Source of the DNA: Psychrobacter aquaticus CMS 56
GTDB taxonomy: Bacteria; Pseudomonadota; Gammaproteobacteria; Pseudomonadales; Moraxellaceae
Direction of reading: 5' to 3'
NCBI RefSeq assembly: GCF_000471625.1
Contig: NZ_AUSW01000030.1
Coordinates: 62,001 to 126,000 of the forward strand
Length of the DNA: 64,000 bases
A program made the position numbers and the translations under genes. The first letter of the stretch is position 1. The number at the start of each line of letters is the position of its first letter. Positions 41,230-50,695 of the stretch are shown here, one piece after another. The notes below the pieces were generated by a model. The model saw nothing but the letters and a program-made list of their open reading frames with translations, ran no database searches and was not told the DNA's origin.

Positions 41230-42036
41230 TTAATCTGTTGTTAGCCAATCAGGCTTACGCTTTTGCAAAAAGGCTTGCACACCTTCCTTCCCTTGTTCTG
41301 AAGAACGGATATCAGCGATGCTCTTGACGGTATCGGCAATCAATGCATCGGTAATAGGCGCGCCTGCTATCTCGTGTAATAAGCGTTTGCAGGTTTTGAC
41401 CGCATCAGGGCTGTTCTTAACTATTTTGGCACAAAGTGCCGCCACTTCCTCATCAAGCGACTCTTCACTGACACGCTCATGGATAAAACCCATTTGTCGT
41501 GCTTTTTTGGCATCAAACACTTCTGCACTTAAAAAATAACGCTGTGATGCTCTCGCACCCATTGCCTTTATGACATAGGGGCTGATGGTTGCAGGTGCTA
41601 AGCCCAAACGCACCTCACTTAAGCAAAAATTTGCAATCTTAACGGCGATTGCCACATCACAAACGGCCACCAAACCCATGCCACCTGCATAAACGTCTCC
41701 TTGAATCGACGCCACCGTTGGTTTGGGGCATTCATAAATGGTCTTGAGCATTTGCGCCAGTTTATCGGCATCGGCGAGATTCTCTTCATAGCTATAATCT
41801 GCCATCGCGCGCATCCAATTGAGATCAGCGCCAGCACAAAACGCTTTACCAGCAGCCGCTAGCACAATGATACGTACGTCATTATCAGCACCCAGCTCAG
41901 TGAATACGGCAGTCAGCTCTGCAATCATTTCATCATTGAAAGCGTTACGGATTTCAGGGCGATTTAACGTCACCGTTGCCACATGTTGTTCGATATTTAC
42001 CAACAAGCTCTTATAGTTATTCGTCTCTTTTTGCAT
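41230..42036 (-). CDS. liuC: Methylglutaconyl-CoA hydratase (enoyl-CoA hydratase family)
   Basis: Hydrates 3-methylglutaconyl-CoA to HMG-CoA in leucine degradation. The product of 268 aa is of the crotonase superfamily, with LNRPEIRNAFNDEMI, the oxyanion block GKAFCAGADLNWM and QGDVYAGGMGLVAVCDVAIA. The assignment within this large family rests on position between the two carboxylase subunit genes. The ATG at 42036 has AAGGAA about 11 bases upstream; that leader sequence matches the right arm of the TATAGTC repeat family. Confidence 0.9.
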   Translation of the reverse strand: MQKETNNYKSLLVNIEQHVATVTLNRPEIRNAFNDEMIAELTAVFTELGADNDVRIIVLAAAGKAFCAGADLNWMRAMADYSYEENLADADKLAQMLKTIYECPKPTVASIQGDVYAGGMGLVAVCDVAIAVKIANFCLSEVRLGLAPATISPYVIKAMGARASQRYFLSAEVFDAKKARQMGFIHERVSEESLDEEVAALCAKIVKNSPDAVKTCKRLLHEIAGAPITDALIADTVKSIADIRSSEQGKEGVQAFLQKRKPDWLTTD

Positions 42037-42073
42037 GACTCGCTGTATTCCTTTTATATTGACTCAATCATAT
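42036..42073. repeat. Right-arm fragment of the TATAGTC repeat at the liuC start
   Basis: CTCGCTGTATTCCTTTTATA followed by TTGACTCAATCATA matches the right arm of copy 3 (TCGCTGT, then CTTTTATATTGAC identical). It abuts the liuC start codon and contains the AAGGAA read on the minus strand. Confidence 0.55.
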
Positions 42074-42250
42074 TGTGGTTTGATAAATGCCCTATGGCTG
42101 AGCGCTGTATTTTCTTAGCTCTATTTGTTTACCACACGCCACTATAAACATGAATTTTGACTTTTTAATGACTGACATCACTTAATAACTGATATAGCTT
42201 GATAACTGACATAGCCAATCGCGATTTCAGACAAGCATTTATATACACAG

Positions 42251-43861
42251 CTACATTCTAAAGACACCAAAAGTCGTCTCTTCAATCGGTGCATTGTAAG
42301 CAGCGCTTAGTCCCAAGGCCAATACGTTACGGGTGTCCGCAGGATCAATCACACCATCATCCCAAAGCCGCGCAGTCGCATAGTAAGGATGGCCTTGCTC
42401 TTCATACATCTCACGGATGGGCGCTTTAAAGGCCGCTTCGTCTTCCTCACTCCACGCCTCGCCTTTACGGTCAAAATTGTCCCGTTTCACCGTTGCCAAT
42501 ACTGATGCTGCCTGCTCACCGCCCATCACTGAAATACGCGCATTTGGCCACATCCATAAGAAGCGCGGGCTGTAAGCGCGGCCACACATGCCGTAGTTAC
42601 CCGCGCCAAATGAGCCACCGACGATGACTGTGAATTTTGGTACTTTGGCATTGGCCACTGCCATCACCATTTTGGCACCATGACGCGCAATGCCTTCGTT
42701 TTCGTATTTGCGACCGACCATAAAGCCGGTAATGTTTTGCAAAAAGATTAAAGGGATTTTGCGTTTACAGCATAGTTCAATAAAATGCGTACCTTTTTGC
42801 GCTGACTCACTGAACAGAATGCCGTTATTGGCAATAATACCCACTGGCATACCTTCAATATGAGCGAAACCGCAAACCAACGTCGTACCAAAGCGTGCTT
42901 TGAATTCATCAAAGGCACTGTCATCGACAACACGCGCAATAATTTCCCTGATATCAAATGGCTTGCGCTTGTCCGTTGGAATCACGCCGTACAGCTCTTT
43001 GGCATCATAGCGCGGTGGACGTGGTTTTATTTGATTGGGGATGTGTTTGGCTGGACGGTTTAGGTGGCTGACGATGTTGCGTGCGATTGATAACGCGTGG
43101 GTGTCGTTTTGTGCCAAATGATCGACCACGCCCGACAGACGGGTATGTACATCGCCGCCGCCTAGATCTTCTGCTGTGACCTCTTCGCCCGTTGCTGCTT
43201 TAACCAGTGGCGGCCCACCCAAAAAGATGGTGCCTTGATCTTTAACAATAATGGATTCGTCACTCATAGCTGGCACATATGCCCCGCCAGCCGTACAACT
43301 GCCCATTACCACCGCGATCTGCGGAATGCCTGCTGCGCTTAGATTGGCTTGATTAAAGAAGATACGACCGAAATGCTCCTTATCAGGGAACACCTCATCT
43401 TGATTGGGTAAGTTTGCGCCGCCTGAGTCCACTAGATAGACACACGGTAAATGGTTTTCTTGGGCAATCTCTTGTGCGCGCAGATGTTTTTTGACTGTCA
43501 TAGGGAAGTAAGTGCCGCCCTTGACCGTGGCGTCATTGCAGACAATCATGCACTCGGTGCCATTGATACGGCCAATACCAGCAATCACGCCAGCTGCCGG
43601 AATGTCTTCACCATACATATTGTGCGCTGCCATGGGTGCCACTTCTAAGAATGGTGTACCGACATCGAGCAGACGCTCAACTCGCTCGCGAGGTAGGAGT
43701 TTGCCACGTGCTAAATGCTTGGCTCGAGCACGCTCTGAGCCGCCCTGAGCGACTTTACGCAGGTGTACATACAAGTCATCGACCACCGCTTGCATAGCGG
43801 CACGGTTTTGCTGAAAGTCGCTTGCGTTTGGACTCAGTTTACTGGTTATGATAGCGCTCAT
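42251..43861 (-). CDS. liuB: Methylcrotonyl-CoA carboxylase, carboxyltransferase beta subunit
   Basis: Transfers carboxyl from biotin to 3-methylcrotonyl-CoA. The product has 536 aa from the ATG at 43861, which has AAGGGAT 6 bases upstream; a frame from 43906 adds 15 unconserved residues. Motifs: [78 protein letters not shown] and GGEQAASVL. All match the MCC beta branch of acyl-CoA carboxyltransferases. It is separated from the upstream ligase gene by a gap of about 180 bp holding a partial repeat. Confidence 0.95.
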   Translation of the reverse strand: MSAIITSKLSPNASDFQQNRAAMQAVVDDLYVHLRKVAQGGSERARAKHLARGKLLPRERVERLLDVGTPFLEVAPMAAHNMYGEDIPAAGVIAGIGRINGTECMIVCNDATVKGGTYFPMTVKKHLRAQEIAQENHLPCVYLVDSGGANLPNQDEVFPDKEHFGRIFFNQANLSAAGIPQIAVVMGSCTAGGAYVPAMSDESIIVKDQGTIFLGGPPLVKAATGEEVTAEDLGGGDVHTRLSGVVDHLAQNDTHALSIARNIVSHLNRPAKHIPNQIKPRPPRYDAKELYGVIPTDKRKPFDIREIIARVVDDSAFDEFKARFGTTLVCGFAHIEGMPVGIIANNGILFSESAQKGTHFIELCCKRKIPLIFLQNITGFMVGRKYENEGIARHGAKMVMAVANAKVPKFTVIVGGSFGAGNYGMCGRAYSPRFLWMWPNARISVMGGEQAASVLATVKRDNFDRKGEAWSEEDEAAFKAPIREMYEEQGHPYYATARLWDDGVIDPADTRNVLALGLSAAYNAPIEETTFGVFRM

Positions 43862-43988
43862 GATATCCCTTTTTCTTTGATATATAGGTACATAAATGCG
43901 AGTCACTTTTTTATTTTAGTTTTGACTCATTGTGTTAGTTTTTACTTATATCATCCGTCCAAAATGAAAGAGAGATATAAAAGATGGT

Positions 43989-44041
43989 TATATGGGTATA
44001 AATTTTTCTCGCTTGCTTTGCCTGCGCCGACAATTCCTTCT
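43989..44041. repeat. Partial core of the TATAGTC repeat at the acyl-CoA ligase 3' end
   Basis: ATAAATTTTTCTCGCTTGC followed by TTTGCCTGCGCCGACAATTCC matches the left half of the core in copies 2, 3 and 6. It directly adjoins the TAG stop codon (44042-44044) of the acyl-CoA synthetase gene. No right arm is visible. Confidence 0.6.
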
Positions 44042-45796
44042 CTATAAACCCAACTCTTCTTTCATTTGCTCGATAATTTTATACTTCTGAATCTTACCTG
44101 TAATGGTCATCGGGTACTCCGTCACAAAACGATAGTAGGTTGGCACCTTATAATGAGCGATATGCTCACGACAGAATTGACGCACTTCTTCTTCGGTCAA
44201 GCAATCAGGCTCTTTAGGAATGATCCAAGCGGCGAGCACTTCACCATAACGCTTGTCTGGCACGCCAACGATTTGTACATCTCGAATTTTGGGATGACGG
44301 TATAAATAGTTTTCAATTTCTACCGGATAGATGTTTTCTCCGCCGCGAATGACCATATCTTTACTACGCCCAACGATTTTGACATAACCATCTTCGTCCA
44401 TCGTGGCTAAATCACCCGTATGCATCCAGCCATCTTGAATGGCTTCGCGCGTTTTAAAGCGACTGCCCCAATAGCCTTTCATCACTGAGTAGCCACGTGT
44501 GAGCAGCTCGCCTGTCTCGCCTAACGGTACAATCTCACCTGCCTCTGTGTCGATGATTTTTACTTCAAGTGCTGGCTGCACCAGACCTACGGTCGCTACT
44601 TGCTTTTCAAGTGGCGTATGCTCATTGGTCTGGCAAGACACCGGACTGGTCTCTGTCATGCCATAAGCAATGGTAACTTCACTCATGTGCATCTTATCAA
44701 TGACGCGGCGCATGACTTCGATCGGACAACTAGAGCCTGCCATAATACCGGTACGCAAGGTCGATAAATCAAAATTATCAAATTCAGGATGGTCGAGTTC
44801 GGCGATAAACATCGTCGGTACGCCATGCAAACCCGTACATTTTTCGTCTTCGACTGCTTGCAAAACAGTCAATGGTTCAAAGCCATCATTCGGATAGACG
44901 ATACAACCACCGTGCGTTAGGATGGCCAAATTACCAAGTACCATACCAAAACAGTGATACAACGGCACAGGAATACAGAGTCTGTCCGCTTCAGTGAGAT
45001 TCATGGCCTCACCGATAAAGTAACCATTATTTAAGATATTGCGATGGCTTAAAGTCGCCCCTTTTGGCGTGCCCGTCGTGCCACTGGTGAACTGGACATT
45101 GATGGCATCGGTGTTTTTAAGCTGGGCTTGACGTTCCGCCACTCGTGGATCGTTGGCATCGCCCTCACGCATCCATGCCGAAAACTTTTGCATAAACCCA
45201 AATTCTTCATCGCTGTTTGGCTCATCAATCCAAATAATACGCTCAATAGTCGGAATCTCGACCAAATCCAGCTGCGTATAGTTTTTATGATAAATCTCAG
45301 GACACAGCTCTCGTATCAAACTGGCATAATCACTGCTTTTAAAGTGACGCATCAGAACCAGTGCTGAGCAGCCCAGTTTATTTAAGGCATATTGCAACTC
45401 AAATGTCCGGTAAGCCGGATTGATATTGACGAGGATTACACCGACTTTTGCAGTCGCTAATTGCATCAAGAGCCATTCGGCATTGTTGTGTGACCAAATA
45501 CCGATGCGATCGCCAATCTCAAGTCCCATCTCAATCATACTGCTGGCTAACTGATTAACCTGTTGTTGCAGCTCTCGATAAGTCCAGCGAATGTTTTGAT
45601 GACACACAACCAATGCTTCGCGCTCAGGATATTTGGAGACAATGGCATCAAAAAAATCACCGATGGTCGCTTCGATCAGCGGCACATCAGGGCCTTTATC
45701 ATAGCTTTGGGTCAGGGGCGCATTTGCCGAGCGAGCGCCCATGTTGATACTTGGGATACTTTTTAGAATGGTGTCGAAATCGGGGGTATGAGTCAT
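44042..45796 (-). CDS. Medium/short-chain acyl-CoA synthetase (AMP-binding)
   Basis: ATP-dependent acyl-CoA ligase of the ANL superfamily. The product of 584 aa has the P-loop [17 protein letters not shown], the A5 motif [37 protein letters not shown], and the catalytic C-terminal lysine in [10 protein letters not shown]. As the first gene of the leucine-degradation block it may activate isovalerate or related branched acids, or acetoacetate. The sequence alone does not set the substrate. Its stop codon borders a repeat fragment. Confidence 0.88.
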   Translation of the reverse strand: MTHTPDFDTILKSIPSINMGARSANAPLTQSYDKGPDVPLIEATIGDFFDAIVSKYPEREALVVCHQNIRWTYRELQQQVNQLASSMIEMGLEIGDRIGIWSHNNAEWLLMQLATAKVGVILVNINPAYRTFELQYALNKLGCSALVLMRHFKSSDYASLIRELCPEIYHKNYTQLDLVEIPTIERIIWIDEPNSDEEFGFMQKFSAWMREGDANDPRVAERQAQLKNTDAINVQFTSGTTGTPKGATLSHRNILNNGYFIGEAMNLTEADRLCIPVPLYHCFGMVLGNLAILTHGGCIVYPNDGFEPLTVLQAVEDEKCTGLHGVPTMFIAELDHPEFDNFDLSTLRTGIMAGSSCPIEVMRRVIDKMHMSEVTIAYGMTETSPVSCQTNEHTPLEKQVATVGLVQPALEVKIIDTEAGEIVPLGETGELLTRGYSVMKGYWGSRFKTREAIQDGWMHTGDLATMDEDGYVKIVGRSKDMVIRGGENIYPVEIENYLYRHPKIRDVQIVGVPDKRYGEVLAAWIIPKEPDCLTEEEVRQFCREHIAHYKVPTYYRFVTEYPMTITGKIQKYKIIEQMKEELGL

Positions 45797-46004
45797 AACG
45801 AGTCCTTTCGTTTTACTTTTATGGTGCTTATTGATGGCCTATGAATACATCACTCTTCCTTGAACAGACCTAACATAGCATTCGCTACTATACCGCCATC
45901 AATGAAAGCCTGTCAATAATATCAATACAATACGTATCATTTAATTGATAGCCAAAAATAATGGTTCGGTAAAAGATAACACAAAAACATGGCAAATATT
46001 TGAC

Positions 46005-46050
46005 ACAAAAAAGCCAACCATACTATGTTTAGTATGACTGGCTTAATATT
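46005..46050 (-). terminator. Terminator after the rubredoxin-reductase-like gene
   Basis: On the minus strand AAGCCAGTCATACT and AGTATGGTTGGCTT form a 14-bp stem with two weak pairs, followed by TTTTTTGTG. Confidence 0.75.
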
Positions 46051-46086
46051 AAAACCGATTGTGAATCACCTAATTAAAATATGGTT

Positions 46087-46228
46087 TATGGTCAATTCAA
46101 AATATGATAGTAATACCAAAAACGCGTTCTACTAGTATAAATTTTCATCGCTTGCTGTGTGTTTTGCACGACAGAGGCTTCGAAAAATTTATCCCAGTAT
46201 CACTCATTTCAATTCTAGAATGGATAGA
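46087..46228. repeat. TATAGTC-type repeat, copy 6 (diverged)
   Basis: Begins TATGGTCAATTCAAAATATG. The core TATAAATTTTCATCGCTTGCT, then GTGTGTTTTGCACGACAGAGG, then AAAAATTTATCCCAGTATCAC matches copies 2 and 3 with more changes. The right end is degenerate. It lies just after the rubredoxin-reductase-like gene. Confidence 0.65.
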
Positions 46229-46249
46229 CAGCAATCAAATTTTTAGTAT

Positions 46250-47509
46250 TTACACTTTGGGCATTGCTGGCGCTTTGATGGTCACTGTGGCACTGATGTC
46301 ACCCTTGTCATCAAGCAATTCCATAATCAGCTCGTCATCGCTTTCACTGGTGACTTGCCAATTACCATCGGCTCGCGGTACGCCTGTTGCCATCACTGAG
46401 ATGGCTTTGTTCTTTAAGCGAATCATCGGTGGCTTGTGATCGTAGCCGCCGTGCTCGTGACCCAAGACATCATCGGCAATGGTCGTCGCCTGAGCGCGTA
46501 ACGGCGCGACATAACGACAAGCAACCCCATTGATCGACATACAGTCACCAATGGCATAAATATTGTCTGTCGTGGTACGTAACGTTGGCGCATCCACCAC
46601 GATACCAGTATGGCGATTGAACTCAACACCCGCAGCAGCAGGTAATGTACCATCAACGGTCAGTCCAGTACTGGCAATGACATGATCCACTATTAAGGTC
46701 TCAGAGTGTTTAGCATCTGCATTTTCTGTGATCGATGCCACTGGCTCATAGCGAACTTGCAGCTTACCCTCATCATCGCCAGCATCATTATCCTCATTGA
46801 TACGAGTGATGTCAGACACCTGATAACCACCCAAGAAGTTAATACCTTGTGATTTTACGGCTTGGGCGATACGAGCGGTTGCTTTTGGCGGTAGCATTTG
46901 CGACAGTGGCGCGTCATTCAAGTCAATCAATGTCACTTGATGACCGGCTTTGAGCAAGTCTTCGGCAATTTCAGTCCCAACCATGCCCGCTCCGACGATG
47001 GCGACATGCTGACTGCCTGTTGCTAGCTTTTCTTGAAGTTGTCCAAAACGCTCAATATGATTGACGTGCCAAACCAAATCCTCGGGTAGGCTTTTGGGGA
47101 AAATAGGATGCGCGCCCATCGCCAGTACCAACTTGCCATAACTGATAGTGGCATAATCCGTGTTGGCTGGATCTGGCCTGTTAGCAGAGATGAGTTGTAA
47201 CTGTTGAGTGGTTGTATCAATATCCGTGACCTGTGTATTGGCAAGCAAGGTCACTTGCGCAGTCTTTGCCGCATCACTGCCAGTCGCTCGCACCAAATCT
47301 GATGCACGTTTGTTTTGGCTGATCGCCATTGTCAGCATTGGCTTGTGATAGCGATCACCATTATCAGATGTGACCAAGGTAATGGGAATCTCTGCATCTT
47401 TCGCACGAATGGCGTCAACGACATGCCAGCCTGCCAAGCCTGCCCCAATGATAACGACACCTTTTTTTGATAAGGTTGCCGATGTTACTGATAGGTTTTC
47501 TGCGCTCAT
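46250..47509 (-). CDS. Rubredoxin-NAD+ reductase-like FAD oxidoreductase
   Basis: Pyridine nucleotide-disulfide oxidoreductase family flavoprotein, 419 aa. An N-terminal FAD-binding fold (VVIIGAGLAGWHVVDAIRAKD, about 18-38), a second Rossmann NAD(P)H motif (HVAIVGAGMVGTEIAEDLLKAGH) and the FAD-closing IYAIGDCMSINGVACRYVAPLR. The spacing and C-terminal domain fit rubredoxin reductases (AlkT/RubB type), which pass electrons to rubredoxin for alkane hydroxylases or oxygen detoxification. No rubredoxin or hydroxylase is in the window, so the partner is unknown. Confidence 0.82.
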   Translation of the reverse strand: MSAENLSVTSATLSKKGVVIIGAGLAGWHVVDAIRAKDAEIPITLVTSDNGDRYHKPMLTMAISQNKRASDLVRATGSDAAKTAQVTLLANTQVTDIDTTTQQLQLISANRPDPANTDYATISYGKLVLAMGAHPIFPKSLPEDLVWHVNHIERFGQLQEKLATGSQHVAIVGAGMVGTEIAEDLLKAGHQVTLIDLNDAPLSQMLPPKATARIAQAVKSQGINFLGGYQVSDITRINEDNDAGDDEGKLQVRYEPVASITENADAKHSETLIVDHVIASTGLTVDGTLPAAAGVEFNRHTGIVVDAPTLRTTTDNIYAIGDCMSINGVACRYVAPLRAQATTIADDVLGHEHGGYDHKPPMIRLKNKAISVMATGVPRADGNWQVTSESDDELIMELLDDKGDISATVTIKAPAMPKV

Positions 47510-47613
47510 ACTGGCTCCAATAGAAATGGGAAATTATTTTAATTATCAAGAATAATGACCGCTATTGTATCAGCAAACAGATGAACACTCACATACGTAT
47601 CCAAATTGAACTT

Positions 47614-47640
47614 CTAGGGCGTTTCCTCAATTCAATCGAT
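47614..47640. repeat. Solo CTAGGGCG repeat end
   Basis: CTAGGGCGTTTCCTCAATTC continuing AATCGAT closely matches the fragment at 28754. It lies between two genes, with no second end visible. Confidence 0.45.
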
Positions 47641-47657
47641 AGTCAATCAATTCTCAT

Positions 47658-48257
47658 CTAGTCGATTTCGAACTCCATACGTCGTGCCGTTGCTTGCATC
47701 GTTTGGCTATCTATCAACTTCTCAATACAATATAAACTGGCATGAATACCCGCACTTATTCCTGCTGAGGTGACGATATTACAAGTATCATCACTGGCAT
47801 CGACAAAACGGATGTTAGAAATGACTTCAATGTCAGGGTATGATGCTAGATTGTCCAAATCCATCCAATGCGTGGTTGCCGACTTGCCAGCAAGCAACCC
47901 AGCCTCGGCCAAAAGCAAAGCGCCCGTACAAACTGACAGCATCAACCCTGCCACCTTTGCCTGACGGATAATCCAATCAATTACCACTGGATTGTTTATC
48001 TCAACCTTTTCGGCACCATAACCACCCGGAATAACCAAAACATCAATATTGGGGTGATTAGTAAAACTATAATCAGGTATAACTTGTAAGCCATTTCTAG
48101 CTGATATCGGCGCTTGATGTTCGGCAATAGTGATGACGTTGAAGTGCTTGTTACTGGTATCGTTCTCAGCCAATGAAAACACCTCAAAAGGCCCTGCAAA
48201 GTCTAATACTTCAACTTCGTTGAATAGTAGTATGCCAACCGTTCGCATTGATGTCAT
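47658..48257 (-). CDS. DJ-1/PfpI family protein
   Basis: A class I glutamine amidotransferase-like protein, 199 aa. It has VGILLFNEVEVLDFAGPFEVF at the N-terminus, VLVIPGGYGAEKV and the nucleophile-elbow Cys in LMLSVCTGALLLAEAGLL, followed by THWMDLDNL. This matches the DJ-1/PfpI subgroup related to AraC-type regulator N-domains and isonitrile hydratases. No DNA-binding domain is fused. The biochemical function is open. Confidence 0.85.
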   Translation of the reverse strand: MTSMRTVGILLFNEVEVLDFAGPFEVFSLAENDTSNKHFNVITIAEHQAPISARNGLQVIPDYSFTNHPNIDVLVIPGGYGAEKVEINNPVVIDWIIRQAKVAGLMLSVCTGALLLAEAGLLAGKSATTHWMDLDNLASYPDIEVISNIRFVDASDDTCNIVTSAGISAGIHASLYCIEKLIDSQTMQATARRMEFEID

Positions 48258-48314
48258 GATTGATCCTAAGTTAATTAAATATAATAAAGCTCACTTGTGC
48301 CCTAATCATTAGAT

Positions 48315-48953
48315 TTAATACTCATTTGCCTTTTTAACCAGCTTCGCCATCTTGTCCGCTTTTGCGGTTTTAAGCTGTTTAAGCCCTGCTATTACGCCAG
48401 CTTGATTATCAGCAGTCTTATTTTGGCTCAGCTTAAACTGCGCTTGGACATCTGTAATATCTACGCGGATACCGACAATCGCTCGGCAAAGTGCTTGAAT
48501 ATACTTTTTTGGCGCGTCATTGAGTGTCCATGGAATAGGTTGATTCGCTTCAAAATCTGAAGTCAGTTCTGAGAGAATCTCAATCAGCGTTTCAGGCTCA
48601 GTTAGAAGTGTGACGTGACCTGTGATATGTACGCTACGGTAATTCCATGTTGGCACCTCTTTATGAGTCACAGCCTTACTTGGATACCAATTGGGACTGA
48701 TATAATGTCCCGCATCTTGAAAAATTACTAGCCACGGTGCATCCGTATTATCAATATCGTTTAAAGCATTTACTTTAGTAATGTGCCCATATAAGCAGCC
48801 AAACTGGCTACCATCATCCTGCCAGTACATAGGAATGTGACACGCCTCTAAGCCAGTATTCGTGTGCGCAATGATAGTCGCTTGAGGTTGGTCTTTAATA
48901 AAAGCTTTTATGGTCTCAAAGCTTTCTTCTTTAAAGGCTTTTGGTGTAAACAT
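48315..48953 (-). CDS. PaiB-like FMN-binding protein
   Basis: A protein of the PaiB/FMN-binding split-barrel family, 212 aa from the ATG at 48953, which has TGGAG 6 bases upstream. This gives the family start MFTPKAF; an in-frame Met at 48983 has no site. Conserved blocks: ATIIAHTNTGLEACHIPMYW, LYGHITKVNAL, DAGHYISPNWYPSK and VPTWNYRSVHITGHV. Family members are putative transcription-linked or protease-synthesis regulators, with unclear role here. Confidence 0.87.
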   Translation of the reverse strand: MFTPKAFKEESFETIKAFIKDQPQATIIAHTNTGLEACHIPMYWQDDGSQFGCLYGHITKVNALNDIDNTDAPWLVIFQDAGHYISPNWYPSKAVTHKEVPTWNYRSVHITGHVTLLTEPETLIEILSELTSDFEANQPIPWTLNDAPKKYIQALCRAIVGIRVDITDVQAQFKLSQNKTADNQAGVIAGLKQLKTAKADKMAKLVKKANEY

Positions 48954-49091
48954 TACATACTCCAAGTCACTTTTCCAATGCATTTTCTATAAAAAAGGAA
49001 CTTCATACGAAGCGCCCTATTATAGATAGCGTATAACTGTCTTTAATAAGGCGCTTTATATAGTAACTAGCTGTGGAAAGAAAAATAAGTT

Positions 49092-49110
49092 CTAAGGCGT
49101 GTCTTCACTC
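49092..49110. repeat. Solo CTAAGGCGTGTCTTCA repeat end
   Basis: CTAAGGCGTGTCTTCACTC resembles the ends at 8093, 14584 and 28754. It is a fragment in the gap before the gltL-like gene, weak on its own. Confidence 0.35.
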
Positions 49111-49149
49111 TGGAAACAATGATAGAAATAATTGTAAATACTAAGGTGT

Positions 49150-49953
49150 TTAGTGATTCAAAATTTTCGATAAGAACAATTGTGCGCGATCGCTTTTCGC
49201 CCCTTCAAAGAACTCATCCTTACTGCAGTTTTCGACGATACTACCTTCATCCATAAAGATGATCCGATTGGCCACCTGACTGGCAAAGCCCATTTCATGA
49301 GTCACACACATCATCGTCATGCCATCACGAGTCAGCTCCACCATGACATCGAGTACCTCTTGAATCATCTCAGGATCAAGCGCCGAGGTTGGTTCATCAA
49401 ACAACATCGCTACTGGATCCATCGCCAGTGCACGAGCAATGGCTACTCGCTGCTGCTGACCACCAGATAGCTCTGCTGGATATTTAGCCGCTTGTACCGT
49501 TAGGCCAACGCGATCTAAATACGCCATTGCCTTTTGCTTAGCCTCAGATTCTTTGCGTCCCAATACTTTGATCTGGGCCACGGTCAAATTATCAATAATA
49601 GTCAAATGCGGGAACAGCTCAAAATGCTGGAATACCATGCCGACACGGCTACGTAATTTGGGTAAATTGGTTTTTGGGTCACCAACAGAGATACCATTGA
49701 CCATAATCTGACCTTTTTGAAAAGGCTCAAGTCCGTTGGCAGTTTTGATTAAAGTCGACTTACCACTACCCGATGGGCCACAAACAACGACCACATCGCC
49801 TTTATGGACATGGGCGGTACAGTCCTTTAGCACTTGAAAGTCACCATACCATTTGCTGACATCACTCATTTGAATGACTATCTCATCGCTCGCATGACCA
49901 TTATTGGTGACCAGTCCACCAAAAGTATTTATATACGTATCAGCATTGCTCAT
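49150..49953 (-). CDS. gltL: Glutamate/aspartate-type ABC transporter ATP-binding protein
   Basis: ATPase of a polar amino-acid importer. The product of 267 aa has Walker A GPSGSGKST, Q-loop FQHFELFPHLT, signature LSGGQQQRVAIARALA, Walker B MLFDEPTSALDPE and H-loop THEMGFA. About 25 extra N-terminal residues precede the ABC core. It is the last gene of a complete four-gene set (binding protein, two permeases, ATPase) on the minus strand. Confidence 0.93.
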   Translation of the reverse strand: MSNADTYINTFGGLVTNNGHASDEIVIQMSDVSKWYGDFQVLKDCTAHVHKGDVVVVCGPSGSGKSTLIKTANGLEPFQKGQIMVNGISVGDPKTNLPKLRSRVGMVFQHFELFPHLTIIDNLTVAQIKVLGRKESEAKQKAMAYLDRVGLTVQAAKYPAELSGGQQQRVAIARALAMDPVAMLFDEPTSALDPEMIQEVLDVMVELTRDGMTMMCVTHEMGFASQVANRIIFMDEGSIVENCSKDEFFEGAKSDRAQLFLSKILNH

Positions 49954-50023
49954 TACTGGCTCCTAACCACATTGTTTTTGATAATTGTCATTAATAATCG
50001 GTGTGAAATAAGGTCAACACGCC

Positions 50024-50695
50024 CTAAAACCTCAAACGTTTTTGTAGCCGCTGAACACCAATGGAGGCGCTCAAACTGATGATAAAATAAACAGCACCAG
50101 CACCTAATATATAAGGCGTCAGCAATCCCATCAACTCCCCACGGACATAGGCGGCGCGGAAAAAATCCGTCAAACCAATGGCAAATACCAATGTCGTGTC
50201 TTGGAATAAAATAATACATTGCTGCAAAATCAGCGGCAGCATTTTGCGAAAAGCTTGTGGCAAAATGACCAAACGCATGGTTTGTCCATAAGTCATGCCC
50301 AAGGCTTTTGCGGCATTGACCTGCCCGCTACCAATCGACTGAATACCCGCCCGTACAACTTCTGAGAAGTAAGCGGCTTCAAACATCATAAAGGCAACCA
50401 CACAAGAGGCAAAAGCGGCATCAAGTTGCAGATATTTACCCGCTATCCAAAAATAGATCATTGGTACGGCAAAATAAAACCACAGTAATACCAATAGTAG
50501 CGGCACAGAACGAAAGTAATTGACGTATAACTTCGCCGGTATTTCGAGCGCTTTGATACCAGATAGGCGCATTAATGCCAATACCGTTCCTAAACTGATG
50601 CCCCCAATAATCGCCAAAAATAGCACTTTTAAGGTGGTAATCATTCCGCCCATCAAGCCGGGATAGGCCGTTGCCAATTCGGTCATCATGTTCAT
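50024..50695 (-). CDS. gltK: Glutamate/aspartate-type ABC transporter permease (GltK-like)
   Basis: A HisM-family inner membrane permease, 223 aa, with about five membrane helices and the EAA loop EVVRAGIQSIGSGQVNAAKALGM that contacts the ATPase. It overlaps the upstream permease gene by ATGA, so translation is likely coupled. Confidence 0.92.
   Translation of the reverse strand: MNMMTELATAYPGLMGGMITTLKVLFLAIIGGISLGTVLALMRLSGIKALEIPAKLYVNYFRSVPLLLVLLWFYFAVPMIYFWIAGKYLQLDAAFASCVVAFMMFEAAYFSEVVRAGIQSIGSGQVNAAKALGMTYGQTMRLVILPQAFRKMLPLILQQCIILFQDTTLVFAIGLTDFFRAAYVRGELMGLLTPYILGAGAVYFIISLSASIGVQRLQKRLRF

Larger units (their letters stand above)
45797..46249. other. Gap with terminator and repeat, no gene
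   Basis: About 450 bp between the acyl-CoA synthetase start and the flavoprotein 3' end, on one strand. It holds repeat copy 6 and a terminator (both listed). The part up to 46000 must hold the promoter of the leucine block; no clear element or regulator site was picked out. Confidence 0.5.

Noticed and set aside
46104-46439. A 111-codon plus-strand frame overlapping the rubredoxin-reductase-like gene
   Set aside because: Its first part is repeat copy 6 and the rest is antisense to a conserved flavoprotein C-terminus.
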